The position numbers and the translations under genes were made by a program. Shown in pieces: positions 43,357 through 55,960 of a stretch of DNA of 64,000 bases (position 1 is the first letter of the stretch; each line of letters begins with the position of its first letter). Source of the DNA: Pyrrhosoma nymphula (Eukaryota; Arthropoda; Insecta; Odonata; Coenagrionidae); the NCBI GenBank assembly GCA_963573305.1, contig OY754331.1:7598868-7662867 (forward strand), written 5' to 3'. The notes under the pieces are model-generated. The model was not told the origin of the DNA, did not search any database, and saw nothing but the letters and a program-made list of their open reading frames with translations.

Positions 43357-45220
43357 CATATGTTATATTAAAAAGATCTAAGGGCCCCCAAGGCCCCCGA
43401 AGGTCCCCCGTGGTGGTCCATGCTAAGCATTGTGTTCGGTGCAGTGGTTTCATTTTTCGCTTTTTAAAAGTACATTCACTCAAGATATAGGGCTAGAATT
43501 TTTTTAATCGGATGGCTGAATCAATATAATTTCTAATTTTATCAATCGATTTTCTTCTACGCTCCGTATTTGTCTGAAATTCATGTTTTCAGTTGAAAAA
43601 TCTCACATTTTCCCTGAAATCAACAATAACATATTTCCTTGACAACCAGAGATTTCATTTTCATAGAATATTCACGCCTCTAGCATTTTAATATCACGCT
43701 TTCCTGCAGGCCCATGATAGTACGTAGAAACAAAATCCGTATAAGAAGATCCTGGAGTCCCAAGGCCCCCATGATAGATTGCTTCGGGGGGTAATCGTTA
43801 AATTCAATGCATATTTAACAAGTATACTCTTCAACGTCTACTCTCAAAGTAGCTCTCAAAGGGGCATATATATGGGAGAACACTTACGTAGTAAACGTTA
43901 CACATAAAGGAATTAATAGACTACACACTTAAAAGAATATATACGTGCAGCGAATATCAATGGTAATAATGCCTCTGTTGCTACAACAAACACGGCGTTG
44001 TTTATTATCGTTTAGTACTCAGGTGTATTACACATAGTGAAACCGTCTGCCTCTCAGTACATTCGCGAACTGTTTTTAAACCAATTCCCACATCAGTAAC
44101 GTCACGAATTATTTATGCGTTTAAAAGTGTTAATGTGCAGTTTACTTAGGTACATTCACTCAATCATCGAGTTGCCTATTCTAGACTCTCACTTGCCGCT
44201 ATGTTTCCGTTCGTTGGACTTAAAAATATATCCATCAACATGCCTAATAGAAAAAAGAGTAACCTTTCGAAAAAATCTTTTAAGACAAAATGAATGTCTT
44301 ATTTGCGAGAAAATGAACCCTTGAAAGAAAAACGACAAAGGTTAGACTTGGATGGTGAAAGACATGCCCACCAGCGATCTCATGAGATTCTCCCCGTGGT
44401 GTTTCACGGGTTACGCTAAGATCTGCACAAATTTCATCCTTACCCAACATACAGACGGGTAACCAGCTCTAAATCTGGTTCAAATATAGACGCATCTGTT
44501 TCGAACATTCAGTCTGCGTTAAGATGGCGGAAATTATAACGACGTCACTACATGCTTCTTACCCGAAACAAGAACGGAAATTCTGCGCAATGAACGACAT
44601 CCGTGCATGAAAATCGACAAGTGCACTAAGAATCACCATAGATTTTTTTCATTTAGCAATGGAAACCAATGATTATGGCTATTCCGAAGGAAGTCCCATT
44701 GATGGAGGATTCATAGGTCAAATAAACCTGGCTTCTGCTGCCATTACTCCTCTTGACGTTGTCAACCGCTGGATTGTACCCTTCTGTCCAATCCTGATTA
44801 AGATAATCAACGCACATATCAACGTTGAATAGTGCAACTGAATTAAGTCATGGAATGCAAATATATGTATGTACACAAGGGAAGCGATAGAGCTGTTAAT
44901 CACTCAGAAGACAGCTCAAGAGAACCGGAGGGACGAGGTGACCATCTATCAACCTTTGCTATTTAAGTATTAATGAGTCTGCAAGGCCGATTTTTGAGTT
45001 TCCCGTGCATGAAAGTGAACCAATAGTCACTCATCTCTCCGTGCACATGGAAAAATGTCAGTGTGTCTACTACATCGAACACAACATACAAGATAGGTTA
45101 CCACGCCTACTCCTCAAATGACCACGCATACTGTTTTTCTTCGGATTTTGCGGTTTTATTATAAAAAATAAGTTTAATGTTTTTCACACCCGTTGAATTT
45201 CAACGGGTATCTTCCGCTCG
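43357..45220 (+). mobile_element. Helitron-like element, copy 3, right part
   Basis: It continues exactly where the left part stopped (CATATGTTATATTAAAAAG matches the corresponding part of copies 1 and 2). It ends at the hairpin and CTCG (45217-45220), followed by T. Without the inserted retroelement and one 4-bp duplication, copy 3 would be about 2,157 bp. Confidence 0.8.
44240..44419 (+). pseudogene. Decayed start of a Helitron Rep/helicase-like frame, copy 3
   Basis: Same position and reading as in copy 2: MPNRKKSNLSKKS, a stop at codon 18, then an in-frame block with RQRLDLDGERHAHQRSHE. All copies with the ATG intact share the stop, so the frame was already dead in their common source. 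Confidence 0.5.
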
Positions 45221-45320
45221 TTACTCATAAACGTGCATTACAAATTCTGCGCTCCATGAAATTAATCAACTTTGCACTCTGCGAGAGTGTAACGCAACTG
45301 AGTGATACTAAAATATTAAC
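45221..45320. other. Short unique segment between Helitron 3 and a MITE
   Basis: One hundred bases of AT-rich host sequence with no recognisable feature. Confidence 0.5.
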
Positions 45321-45544
45321 GTCAGTGGTCGCGCGATGAGAAAAAGTCTCACACTTTGTAGCCGACGGTATCAGACATATCTATTACACAGCTGCGGACG
45401 CTTCATTTATACTTTTGGAGACTGTCGGTCAATAGGAAGAGATAAAAAGTCAGCTAGAAGGACAGCAAACTTATTCTAACTCATTATTACAAAGTGAGCA
45501 CAAGTATTTGGTGTGAGAGAAAATCTCATTGCGCGACCAATGGC
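45321..45544. mobile_element. 224-bp MITE with about 34-bp terminal inverted repeats
   Basis: The left end contains GTCAGTGGTCGCGCGATGAG followed by AAAAAGTCTCACAC (45321-45354). The right end, read on the minus strand, is GCCATTGGTCGCGCAATGAG followed by ATTTTCTCTCACAC (45544-45511). The interior is non-coding. A TTA lies near each end, so a TA or TTA target duplication is possible, but I could not fix the exact ends. Part of this terminal sequence also occurs near 24311-24330. Confidence 0.65.
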
Positions 45545-47264
45545 GAGTTAGTAAACCTACCTTCGGAGTTATTTTCCGCCTACAAAGTTATTTTCCGTCG
45601 CCAACCTGCCCTTCTGCTTATCTCAATCCCCTTGGGTACCGGTCCATTTAGTCAACCCTTAATATATTGAGGTGGGCGCGTGAATTTTGATGAAGATTCT
45701 TCCTTGTGCGTGGGCAGAGGCAGAGGGAGGTTGGGCGAGAATATTTCTCGTGGACACGTCTCACATGTCGTCCCCCGAAGGCGCTCCCGAAATGCTTAAA
45801 TGAAAATTCCAATGTCACGGCGACTATAGAACAGAAAGATGGCGCGAACGAGGAGCTGAGGCAATACGTGTGTGTGTGTGTGCCTTTGTGAGGGGATCGG
45901 CCGTGGAGTGTGGAGCGGCGCTAGCGGACCAATGGATATGCGAGATTCGTGTTCTGAGGACCATTCCCACCACATGTGAATCCTTCGTTTACTGTTTGGT
46001 ACGTAATCAAAAGCCGCATTATTGAAATAATTTGGCAGTATATCCACCTGGTTGGGGGATTAATTTTAAACTGACGTTACTCAAAGCAATTTGCTGGTTG
46101 AATAAAACCATTCACTGCGTTTCTCTTCCGAATGTCAGAAAATGCTTGCGAAGAAACTACCTTGTCTCCTGCGGTCCAAACTCTGTAATTATTGCGCCTT
46201 GTGTTCCAATTAAGTTAGGCAAAGATTAAATACCTTCGATATTCACTGCAGAATAGATTTAAATCTAAACTGCTTGCTCCAAAATGATTAGCTTTGCCCT
46301 CGTTTCCAAGTAAATATTTGGTTTTTCAAGGGAGACAAAAAAATGGGGGAAAATGCCGACTAATTGTTGCCTGAATCTGAAGTATATGATTTAATATATT
46401 AAAAATTTTTGACTAAATTAACTACTTTTTTCTGAAATAGCCACATTAGATTTAAGAATACTATTATTACATATATAAACTTTCATAAAATAAGTCAGCG
46501 GTATGTTATTTTTATTATTTCATGACTTAAGTGTTAATATACAACTCAATTTGTATTTCCATTCGAGTTCTTAAATATCAATTTATTTTAAAATATTTAC
46601 CTGATAGTATTTTGGAAAAGGATGTAAAAAGCTCATCTGGTGTTTCCTGGCGAATGAAAAATGTAAGGTGCTCTAGGGATTCCCTCCGGGTTAGGTAATT
46701 TACGACAGGTATTTTTACTTAAAACCCCTAACGACATGGATCGCGTTTAGAGAAGATTTCAATTTATTCGCAGGAGGTCGCGCCCAAGGAAGGAAGTAAG
46801 GAAGGGGATGTGATGGCATTACTCGCGAAGTCGCGGCTGTCTTCGCTAATGGAATACGACTGTGATTTTTTTCTAGTTTCCCTCATTCAATGGCCTAGAT
46901 TGCCATGCGAGTGGAAAAAGGTTTAAAAAAGAAAAAGGAAGTCTATTTCCTAAAGCATTAAAGCCGAATGAAGGAATTATGAGTGCAAATTATACGCAAA
47001 ATATTTGTTTTAACGAGTGGCGAGTGACAATCATACGTCGTTAGTTATAACTTTTCGTTTGTTATAAGCTTTGAGATCACATTTGGAGATCGCGGCCTTG
47101 TAATTGTTCATTTAAATTCTTAATTAATTTTCATTCTTATCTTATCCTTCCCTCACCCCGCGACCTACAACTTCACACATTGATTCTCTGTAAGCCACAC
47201 TTGCGTGTTTATACGTTTCGAATGAATTTCCTATCTCGCAAATATACTCTTATTTTTAATCACT
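45545..47264. other. Non-coding stretch, no supported gene
   Basis: Mostly AT-rich with a GC-richer part at about 45680-45960 containing a short (GT)n run. No domain-bearing frame was found. Confidence 0.5.
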
Positions 47265-47560
47265 CTGTATTCAATTTTCCCAATTTACTCTGTGAGACGC
47301 ATTTTAGAAGTCAACGAAATAAGTCACAACTTCCCGATTTTATTCTAGTTTCCTTTTAATTAGTGTTCTCATCACCACAATTGCATCTTGAGTTGCTCTC
47401 CCCTTCCTGAACCCAAATGAATCTTCACCTAAGTAGTAATCTGCTCTACTGTCCAACCTTTTGTTAATTATCCTAAGTAAAACTTTCACAGGATGTGAAA
47501 TCAAACAAATTGCTTTGTATTCTTAAGCTTTCGTCGTCTTCGGGATAGGTATCAAAACTG
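47265..47560 (-). pseudogene. LINE reverse-transcriptase fragment
   Basis: On the minus strand, one frame with interspersed stops reads VLIPIPK, then YKAICLISHPVKVLLRIINK, RLDSRADYYLGEDSFGFRKG, RATQDAIVVMRTLIKRKLE, and finally EVVTYFVDF-NAS-RVNW. These are the conserved blocks of a LINE reverse transcriptase, from the IPKK/ISLL motif through FGFRKGR to the catalytic D of motif A (xFVDFEKAFDRVNW-like). At least three in-frame stops are present and both ends are missing. The C-terminal tails at 13136-13505 and 19911-20115 are of the type that follows such an RT, so all three may belong to one family. Confidence 0.75.
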
Positions 47561-48039
47561 GTTTCACGAAGCCCTGTGGACATTCTCATCGGGGAATAGG
47601 AACGCCTCGAAATTACCTCACCTTCTAGTCCAAGGTGAGGTAATTTCGAATAGTCTACCGTCAATTCTTGGGTTTCCCTACGCCACTTCGGCATATAGTA
47701 TTTTCTCTTTAAAACAAATTTTCAACCCCTAATCTTTTCTGTGAGGAGCATTGTTCCTTATGAGAGCTTTTCCGCAACATTCATTATTTTGGCAGGGTAC
47801 AGAACAGCGATATAATATGTTTTTTCGTGAGAAAGTGGGCCACCCATTTTTGGTGTAGACATTTTTGTTGGTAAGAATGTGCCGCAGTCGCAATAGCCGT
47901 GGCTCTGGCAGCAAAAAAAACCCATGCGAAGGAGAAGGTACAGCATGAAACATTAGAGTGTGTCTAGCGTGGTTTAGCCGTAGCTTATATCCGCGCGTGC
48001 TTACCACCCGTCCTAGAGGGCAGCCTCACCTCCCGCACG
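47561..48039. other. Non-coding stretch, no supported gene
   Basis: It contains a short inverted repeat CTCACCTT / AAGGTGAG with flanking AATTACCT/AGGTAATTTCG (about 47609-47650). No domain-bearing frame was found. Confidence 0.45.
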
Positions 48040-48560
48040 GTAGGGATTAACGATTTAAAAAATTAACGATTAAAATTAATCGTTAAAAATGTAGTTAACT
48101 TTTTAACTTACCCGTTACTTTATAGAATAGATAACGTTATCGTAAAAATTATACATCAACTGATACAAAACTAACTTCAGTTAATTTTTTTGTTAATTTT
48201 TATCGGAATGTCGACCTGTTCGAATGTCCTTTCCTTCTTTTTTTCAGACAGGAGAGGACGGAAGTCCAAGAAAATATTTTGAAATGAGAATTTTTATTAA
48301 AGTTAATTGTATTTTTAAGTAAAAGTTAAAATAGTATTTATTTAATTTGAAGTTTGTATTTATTTTATCCCAATTACGAAAAAAAAGCTCTTAAAAGTTG
48401 CTTTTTTAAAGTTTTTATAAAAGTTGGTAACTGAAAAAGTAACTTTTAACGTAAATGCTACTTTTATTAACTTTAAGTTTAATCAGTACTTTTGCAGTAA
48501 AGTAACATTTAACTTTAGCTAGTTACTCTTTACAGAGATAAACTTTGACTTTAAGCGGTT
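48040..48560. repeat. AT-rich repeat-like block of TTAACTTT/TTAACG motifs
   Basis: About 500 bp dominated by variants of GTTAACTTTTTAAC, TTAACGATT and AAAGTTAAC on both strands, sharply bounded by CG-containing sequence (CTCCCGCACGG to the left, CTCCCGCGCCTCG to the right). Non-autonomous hAT-like elements can look like this, but I found no convincing terminal inverted repeats or target duplication. Confidence 0.35.
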
Positions 48561-49200
48561 GTTTTTGGTAACTTTCTCAACTGCGACCTCCCGCGCCTCG
48601 TGCCTCTCATTTGGATGCTTCTCACCTCTGCGAGGCGCGCCTCTTCTGTGAGCTCCCATGAAATGAATGCCTTCCCCTCTTCCCTCGTCCTCCCCCTTAC
48701 CCCCCCCCCCCTCAATGACGGATTGCTTGACGTGCCAGATGTCGAAATTTCAAAACGCATTTCTCAACGGGCGGGGGCGGAGAGGAGAGATAACGGCGGG
48801 GGCGGTGGTTTGGAGCGGGGGGCCTTGGGTTTCTGATCGAGGCCTTATGCTTGGAAGTGAGAGGGTTGGGGGAGGAGGTGCGGGGAGAATGTGTCACTAC
48901 GTGAAAGGTGCGGCATGGGAGGGATGGGTGCAAGCCCCGTTCCCCGCATTCCATTTGACGTCGAGATCGATCAGACAAAAGAAGAGCGGGCTCGCGATGG
49001 CGTTTAGCGCGTGCGATTTCGTCGTGAGGGGGTTGTGGGATGGGATGGCTGTGCTGCATTCTTCCCGCTCTCATAGCTGAAGATCCTAGCTGTGGGATAG
49101 ACGGAGGCGCTGGAGTTGGAGAGCGGAGTATTTCGCTCTCGTCAGCAATGTCTATCCGGCGCATCGTCCGTGCTCTCCTCTCCAGCAGCTTTGGAATCCC
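48561..49200. other. GC-rich, CpG-dense island with a C run
   Basis: An abrupt rise in GC, with a C run at about 48700-48711 and G-rich blocks to 48900. Frames are open on both strands with low-complexity peptides. It resembles the islands at 17381-17960 and 55490-55960. Promoter or exon function is possible but unproven. Confidence 0.4.
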
Positions 49201-51514
49201 TTGCTATCCGAAGAGACGACTGGATTTATACTAGCATACATCTCGAGAGTTGTAAATCCAACTATGGATAGATATCCACGTGTTGTGTTTTCTTTTTCAT
49301 TATTAAGCATAAAATACGATTCAGTTGTTCTTTTAACTCTGAAATTACTAAATATTACTAATTATACACGTAATGCAACTCTTGACAAAAGTAAATGTGT
49401 GTACAGGAAGACCTTTCCAACTACTCAGAGTTAACCAAGTGTCAAATAGATATGGCTGGGCTTAAAGTTCGTGGCCCACTTTTAATCATATAACACGATA
49501 ATTTGTTCGCGGCTCTTCCAAACCTTCTGTTGAGATTTAAACGTCATCGTAAAATACTTCTTAATCTTTCTATTTTTTTGCATAAATGTAACCACTCAAC
49601 AAACCGTCCAAAATTTAGTATGCCAATCATTATTCTTATGATTTATTTTATTTTTTTATACCTACCTTAAATGATAAAATGCGGAGTAAAGTGGCTGGTC
49701 TAAGGTCTTTGAATATTAGAAAGATAAGGCAATTTTATTCCGACTCTAAGCAAGAAAGAGCTATCGAACGTTAGTATGTTCTCGGTGGAACAAATCCCTC
49801 AAGACCCAAATTGCCCGTCTTCGTCTATCGATTGCTCCGCACAGTATTCCAATCAAGGAAGAAGAGGAGGCACCTTGTAAGTTTCCATCTATCCAAGAGA
49901 AAGGCAATAATTCAAATTCCTTCGTCTTAATTACAGGCGCCTTTGCCTCATTACATATTGTATTGGATGCAAACTTTCCGAAGGCGTGGATAACTTTGTA
50001 GTTCTTCAGATTATTGAATTGCGCGAAGGGTCTCATTTTTGTAGTGGTACTCATGCATCTCATCTTTCGTAACGAGTCTTCTTGAGAAACCTGCGGACTC
50101 TGCGAATTTAAACCTGATATAAATCTACGCCCCCTCGTTTAACTCGTTCCCTTCGATATTTTGTTAAGAATACTGAGAAAGATATGTACCATTAATCTCG
50201 GACCAAAGTTGACTAATTAGTTTCTCGTTTGTTATCTCTCACATCCTCAGAAAAAAGTTTATTAGGAAAAAACACATTGACTTTCACGAGTCAGCGGTTG
50301 TTTTCGTTGATTAAAAGTACTAGAACGTAGTGGATTATCGAAAAAGCACTAACTTCAGCGTTAGTAACGATATCTAAGGCATCAGTCTCAGCTCTTAGTC
50401 TCCTGTTTTATGTTATTTATCCAATGAACAGCTTTACATTCGATTCTGATCTGTTCCTGGACCCCACATTAATTAATTCTGTCTACAATAATTAAGTACG
50501 AATAAGATATCAAAGCTTGAAAGGAAGCCATTTCCCTCTCTGATTAACTAATTGATTCATTTTTTTTTATTCGGTAAAGGGGAAGTCAGGATTGGTGACC
50601 CTTTGTCATCAGTAAGTATCTCGTTTACTAACTGTAAGGAACGGAATAAAAAGTAAAGTGGAAGGATAGGTCCCACGAGGAATAGCAAGGAATAAATGAG
50701 CCACGGGGTATAACGGGACATGAAACAGAATAGCTACCGTGACATTAAGAGGAGTTATAGCGTAGGACAGGGTAGAATGAAGGGCTGTAGTCCACCAATC
50801 TTAGGAGTGAAAGGTTAATGATGATGACTCATTGGTAAATGTTTAGTGATGTGTGATTGGCTTCTACTTTTATGAATCTGCTGTGGTGACCAATTTTCCA
50901 TTCAATCAGTGGCCACTAAACGTTATCAAAGCATCCTCCTCAGGCGGTGAAAGTTGGCCGGAAATGAAACAAGGTGCCTGAAAATATGCTTTCCCGATTG
51001 GTCAATGAGATGAAAACTTGCTCCGCTGAAAACGTGTTCGGTATTGTCTCCACTTCGAACGTCAAGGTTTGCTATTCATGAAGGCTACTCCTCTTCGTAC
51101 ACGAATGAAATCCATATACTATTCCTTAACGCTAGTCAATGTAATAAGATATTGAAAGTCTTAGTCAAAAGCCTATTAGCTGAATAGGCAGACTCCTATT
51201 GCCATGTAGCTGAATGCAGAGTCAAGCAAATATTGCAGTTAAAATTTTTACTCCTAATTTTTATGATATTATTGCTCCTGGTAACCTAATTCTAATGAAA
51301 ACTGTTTAACAGTTGCTTGATTCTTACTAACCGATATGTTTGTAGTTGAAAGCCTTCCATTTAAATTTCTGTTGGATTATTCATAAATATTTCACGTTTA
51401 TTCATTTTACCGATATACTTAATAATTTTTTGACGAAATCTAATGGCTCTTTATCTTTAAGCTCATGTCTAATGTATTATTATAATAATTATTTTGAGTT
51501 TATTATAATATTTG
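49201..51514. other. Non-coding stretch, no supported gene
   Basis: AT-rich. A minus frame at 49761-50063 has no recognisable domain. A purine-rich stretch lies at about 50580-50820. No repeat boundaries were seen. Confidence 0.5.
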
Positions 51515-52092
51515 TGGCAGAGCTCTGAAGAAGCTAGGATTCGTCAAGCGTATTGTGGGAAGATTTTCGGATGAAAAAGTAAAAGAGAGGTGCTATTTCG
51601 CACTCGTCCGGCCACACCTTGAATATGCAGCGAGCATATGGGATCCGGTGCAGAAAGACTTAGTCCGGGAACTTAATAAAATACAAAGGAAAGCTGCGCG
51701 ATTCGTCAAAAACAGCTACGGGCGTACTGACAGCGTTACACAGATGTTAAACGAATTAGGCTGGGAACCGCTAGAGACTAGGAGGCTACGCGCTAGGCTT
51801 AGATTGCTTGAACAATTGAGAATAGATATCTTTCAGAGCGACACGGAGTACATCATATTAGAACCCCACATCATATTTCCAGGTCCGACAGAAACGATAA
51901 ATTAAGAGAGATATTTTGCCGAACGGATAGGTATGGGAATTCGTTTTTCCCCCGAACAATAAGGGACTATAATAAATGCTAGGCGTAATTTCATTAGAGC
52001 GTTTCCTTTTTATCTTTAAACGGCTGGTGTCCTAACACCTCCCGCCACACGCCTATTGAGGCGGCTTGCGGGGTAATATGTAGATGTAGATT
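51515..52092 (+). pseudogene. CR1-like LINE 3' end: RT C-terminus, 3' UTR and tail
   Basis: From 51522 the frame encodes ALKKLGFVKRIVGRF, then CYFALVRPHLEYAASIWDP, LNKIQRKAARFVKNSY, SVTQMLNELGWEPLETRR and ARLRLLEQL. This is the conserved region after the RT fingers and thumb of CR1/L2-type LINEs. Near 51865 the frame is lost, and the expected ending (LREIFCRTDRYGNSFFPRTI, then RDYNK) is in a neighbouring frame up to a stop at about 51982. About 100 bp of 3' UTR follows, ending in a short ATGTAG-ATGTAG tail typical of CR1-type elements. It is 5'-truncated and inactive. Confidence 0.8.
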
Positions 52093-55000
52093 ATTTGTAC
52101 AACATTTTCTATGTGGATGCTCTTTAACATAAAATTAATAGTTCTCAACTCCTTTCACGGAGACGATCGTGCAATTAAGAGATAGATTTTATTTTAACTT
52201 TAATTTATTTTCGCTTGTCAAGGGTTTCCATAAATGGTTAAATTTCTAAGCCTTTTAAGGAATGCCTATTAAAGGGTAAAATAGAAAATAAATTCGTTTA
52301 TTTAACTCAGGTGTCTTTCAAAAAGTATTTTTTATATCGGCCAACAATGTGATGCGAACTCACTGTCGCGCGCAAGAATGGCTAGGTGGAGGAAGGAAAG
52401 AGTTCGGCCGAAAACCAGCCCTCGCCTACTCTGAAAGCGGAACATCGTTGTGTGTGCTTGGTGTATTGACTTAGGCTCACCTAGGCATCGTTGAAGGGAG
52501 AGAGCGTATGATTCGACCCCTAGCCGAGTTTTTTTATCATACGATATCTAAAGAGCTATTACGTTTATATCAAATTAGTTTGCAATACAAAAGCCCACGA
52601 CAGCGCGCGGGATACTATACGTAGCCTCATGATTCATCTATAAAAGAAATTACGGCTCATCGTATCAGTCGATATGCACGGAGCTAACGTTCGTTGTCCT
52701 AACGACAGTTACAGTCTGGCTGCATCTTAACATTGTGCGTATTAAAGAATGGTTCTAGTTCTCCGTTTTCTAAATATTCCTACCGGATAATTATTTAGTT
52801 ATGCTAATCATTTGATTTAGTTAAAATTAGTATATTCTAATGCTATACAAGATGCTTTTTTGTTGCAGCAGCCAAACGTAAGTGAGGAGAGTAATTTGAA
52901 GCCATTGGCGCATTGATGATTCTTTGAAGCTTTTTCTGCGCTCGGGAATATTCGTCAATATTGAGAGTTTCAAAAATAAATTAGATCCTTTTTCATCATT
53001 CCTACGGCGCATAGTATGCAGTTACTTTCAATAGGAAAAAGGTTTTAGGTGACGTGAAAATGTCACTGCATAATCGACGGTTGACAGGATTTTTTGAATT
53101 TTAGAAGCCAATTATCGTATGTCTATAAAATATTACCCTTTTTCTAACAAATATTCATTAAGTAGACATTTTAAAGTATTGCCATTGAAAAATGAACCTC
53201 TTTATACTAAATATTCTTGAGCTGTAGTGGCTGAAGTTTCAAGATCACCGAGGTGAGGATAAAATTGTTTTGCTTTTTTTGATTTTTTCAAATTCATTAA
53301 TCATTACAACTTCAAATTTGTTTGTTGGATAACGATACATTTCCGTTTCTGCTTTTCCCTGCCAATGAAAATGGCCGACCTCAATTACTTGAGCTCAAAA
53401 TACAACAACTCAGTCCATGCATAAATTGTTGAAGACATGGTAATGACACCATACTTTACAGAACACGACAAGTCTTTCAGTGTAAAATAACTTAGATATT
53501 TTACCCGAGTTAGAAACAGTCGGTTTTTTTACGAGATATTGCTGCCTACACTGCCGGTTTTTTTGGCGTTTGCTACATGATTGGTACTTAAAATAACGCA
53601 TATTTTCGGACCCAATATCAAATAGTGAATCAAATGAATTCACTGATAATCCAGTCCAGTACTTAAAGTTTCCGGTATAACCTAGTATGTAACCCTGAAA
53701 AAAATAACTAGTTTTCACACCAACAGATCGCTGAGCATTATTCTCGGAGAATAATTTTCGCACATATTCTCTGTTGAGGGTCTGGGTGTTTTTGCACGAC
53801 ACTTCAGGATTCACGAAAACGGTTGCGTCTTTCACCTCTGGTTACTCTTGTTCAGGATTACCCTTGCAATTAACCTCCTGTTCCCCTAAAGGCGGCACGT
53901 TCCGAAAAGCTAACTCTTCGTAGAACGATTCCGAGCAGTGGGAGCTTTCCTCTTCCTACTGCAATGATTTTCGTACTGTAAGATAAACATTATGTATGAG
54001 CTTAAAAAAAGGCAAAAGAAGGCTAAATATATTGGAAAAATAATTTCAACTGAATTCATAAGCATATGCGTAAACTAAAAGTTATGGCAGAAATTAAGAA
54101 AAAAGGCAAAATATGGCTAATTAACGAAAGAAAAAAAATGCTAATCTCATTCTACTGATATATTTTGTGACATAAGCATATTTTTCTTTGTTATGATACA
54201 TTGTTTCAGTGTCATTACTAAATGTTTATACGTTTAATATATATGTTAGTACAATGTAATGTTTCTACTACATTGATGGAAAATTATAATTAATCATTTT
54301 GTAAATTGCCGCTTTGTATGCAAATAAGTAACCTTCCGACAAGTTACATGGCTTAGAAGGACCAAGTATGTATGTACAGACCTAGTATGTATGTACATAA
54401 AACATTGGCACTCAACAATTAAGCACAATTGCGGTTTTCATTTGACAAAACAAGCTTGTCCAAGATCTGATCTCCTGGCTTCATCTTTGTAGGGATTGGT
54501 TACGTTTTTCCCCTATTTTTTTCAAATTTGTGAGGAAATCAAAGCTGGTAATTCATGCTGTGTCTAGTTTAGTATTTTTCCATTGCTCTTCTCAGCAGAT
54601 TCTCTTTATTTAGAAAACTATTCTGAGACCAGAACGAGTAATTGTGCATACGTTGAGAATTAAATTTGAGACAACACCTGTGGCCGCCTCGTGGTTGCAT
54701 ACATCACTTATAGAGAACCTGACTGCCTTCATCAGGACTTTCGATAACGAGAATGACTGCATGTTCTTGCATTATAAATAAATATTTTCAAAACTGATCA
54801 GCAAAAAGTCAGGGTAAATTTGATTCTTGTAATTTACGAATTATCACAACGTACATACGAAAAGCAAAGAGTATTACCTCTAATGATTATTTGGCTTATG
54901 GGTTTCAATGAAACCCTTAATCTGTTTTACCCTGCTTCCGCGCATTTTAGTGTGCAGATGAAAGATATGGATAAACGGATAAGAGGAGAACATGTGAATT

Positions 55001-55489
55001 TCAATCCTGCTGCAAGAGGCGGAGACTGAATATCAAATGAACAGACAATATTAAGAATGAGGAAATAGGTGTAAGAAAGAATAGTAGGGGGGAAAACTGT
55101 GGCACAAATTATGAAGGATCCAGTGCCCAGCCAATCAAGATTAATTATTGACCAAGCACTTGGGCACGATGGACCCCTTCGGAGAATGACAGAATGGCGA
55201 GCCCGGAGGTGGTAACCGAGAGATAAACTTGTTTGCCTGATAAGATGGGACGCGGAGCAGAAGATCTGTTAGGCAATCAAAGAACTCATGTGGATGAGGA
55301 AGATTTGAGGACTGAAGTCAACCTATCTGGTTGTAATATCTTATAATGATGGAGACCAATAAGTCGCGGAAGCAATCTAAATTACTCTGATTTTCGCTTA
55401 CTCGCCCGATTCCTTGGCGCAACGAACGAATAAAACTTTAAAGAGCCCGCTGCGAAAGAGCAAGAAATAAAATAAATTAAGACGACCAC
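52093..55489. other. Non-coding stretch, no supported gene
   Basis: AT-rich. A small tandem repeat of AGTATGTATGTAC-A units lies at 54365-54400. The minus frame at 53410-53835 (141 codons) is the longest, but its peptide has no domain, signal or membrane segment that I recognise, and I do not call it a gene. Confidence 0.5.
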
Positions 55490-55960
55490 CTGCCTCCTTT
55501 TCTCGATCAGCATTTCGGCGCCGCGGCGCTCGGCGACGTCTGGAGGAGGAATGAAAACACTCAAGAAACCTTCCATTTGCAACCGATGGCGGAGGGTGTC
55601 TCGGGGAAGAAGAAGAAGAAGCCATCCCCGCTGGAATAATGTTTACACTTTTACGACTTAATTGCTGGAAATTAGCGCGGTGGCGTATCTCGGGATCCCC
55701 CTCCTCCCCTGCAAGCAAGCAAGCAGCCGAACGTTTGCCCTTTTCCCACGGGGTGTCCATCCCATGCAAACATTCGAGAGGAGAAGGAGGCAAATTACTC
55801 GCCTTGTGCGCCAACTCTCGATCCGCCCCCACCAAGTAGAGAACACGAAACATGCGTTCGTCTTTTGTTCCCCACCTCTCCGGCGTCATCACTGCTTCCC
55901 GCTCTAGTTTCGACGTTCGCCACCAGTTGGAAGAAGAGGGCAGCCCGGAGGTGAGTTCGT
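55490..55960. other. GC-rich island with GAAGAA repeats, no confirmed gene
   Basis: CpG-containing sequence with a GGAAGAAGAAGAAGAAG run near 55604. Overlapping frames on both strands are rich in Arg/Ser/Pro. One minus frame (55398-55892, 164 codons) is fairly long but of biased composition. It may be a promoter or first exon. Confidence 0.4.

Noticed and set aside
24382..45220. Interpreting the three similar 2-kb blocks as a CRISPR array or satellite
   Set aside because: Units are long with transposon ends, hairpins and unequal spacers. The DNA is eukaryotic and no short repeat-spacer pattern exists.
48667..49164. Frames of 137-150 codons on both strands in the 48.6-49.2 kb island
   Set aside because: Low-complexity Pro/Arg/Gly/Ser peptides expected from GC-rich composition. 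They overlap on opposite strands and carry no motif.
53410..53835. Minus frame of 141 codons as a possible gene
   Set aside because: Peptide with no domain, signal peptide or membrane segment. AT-rich surroundings and no related copy in the window.
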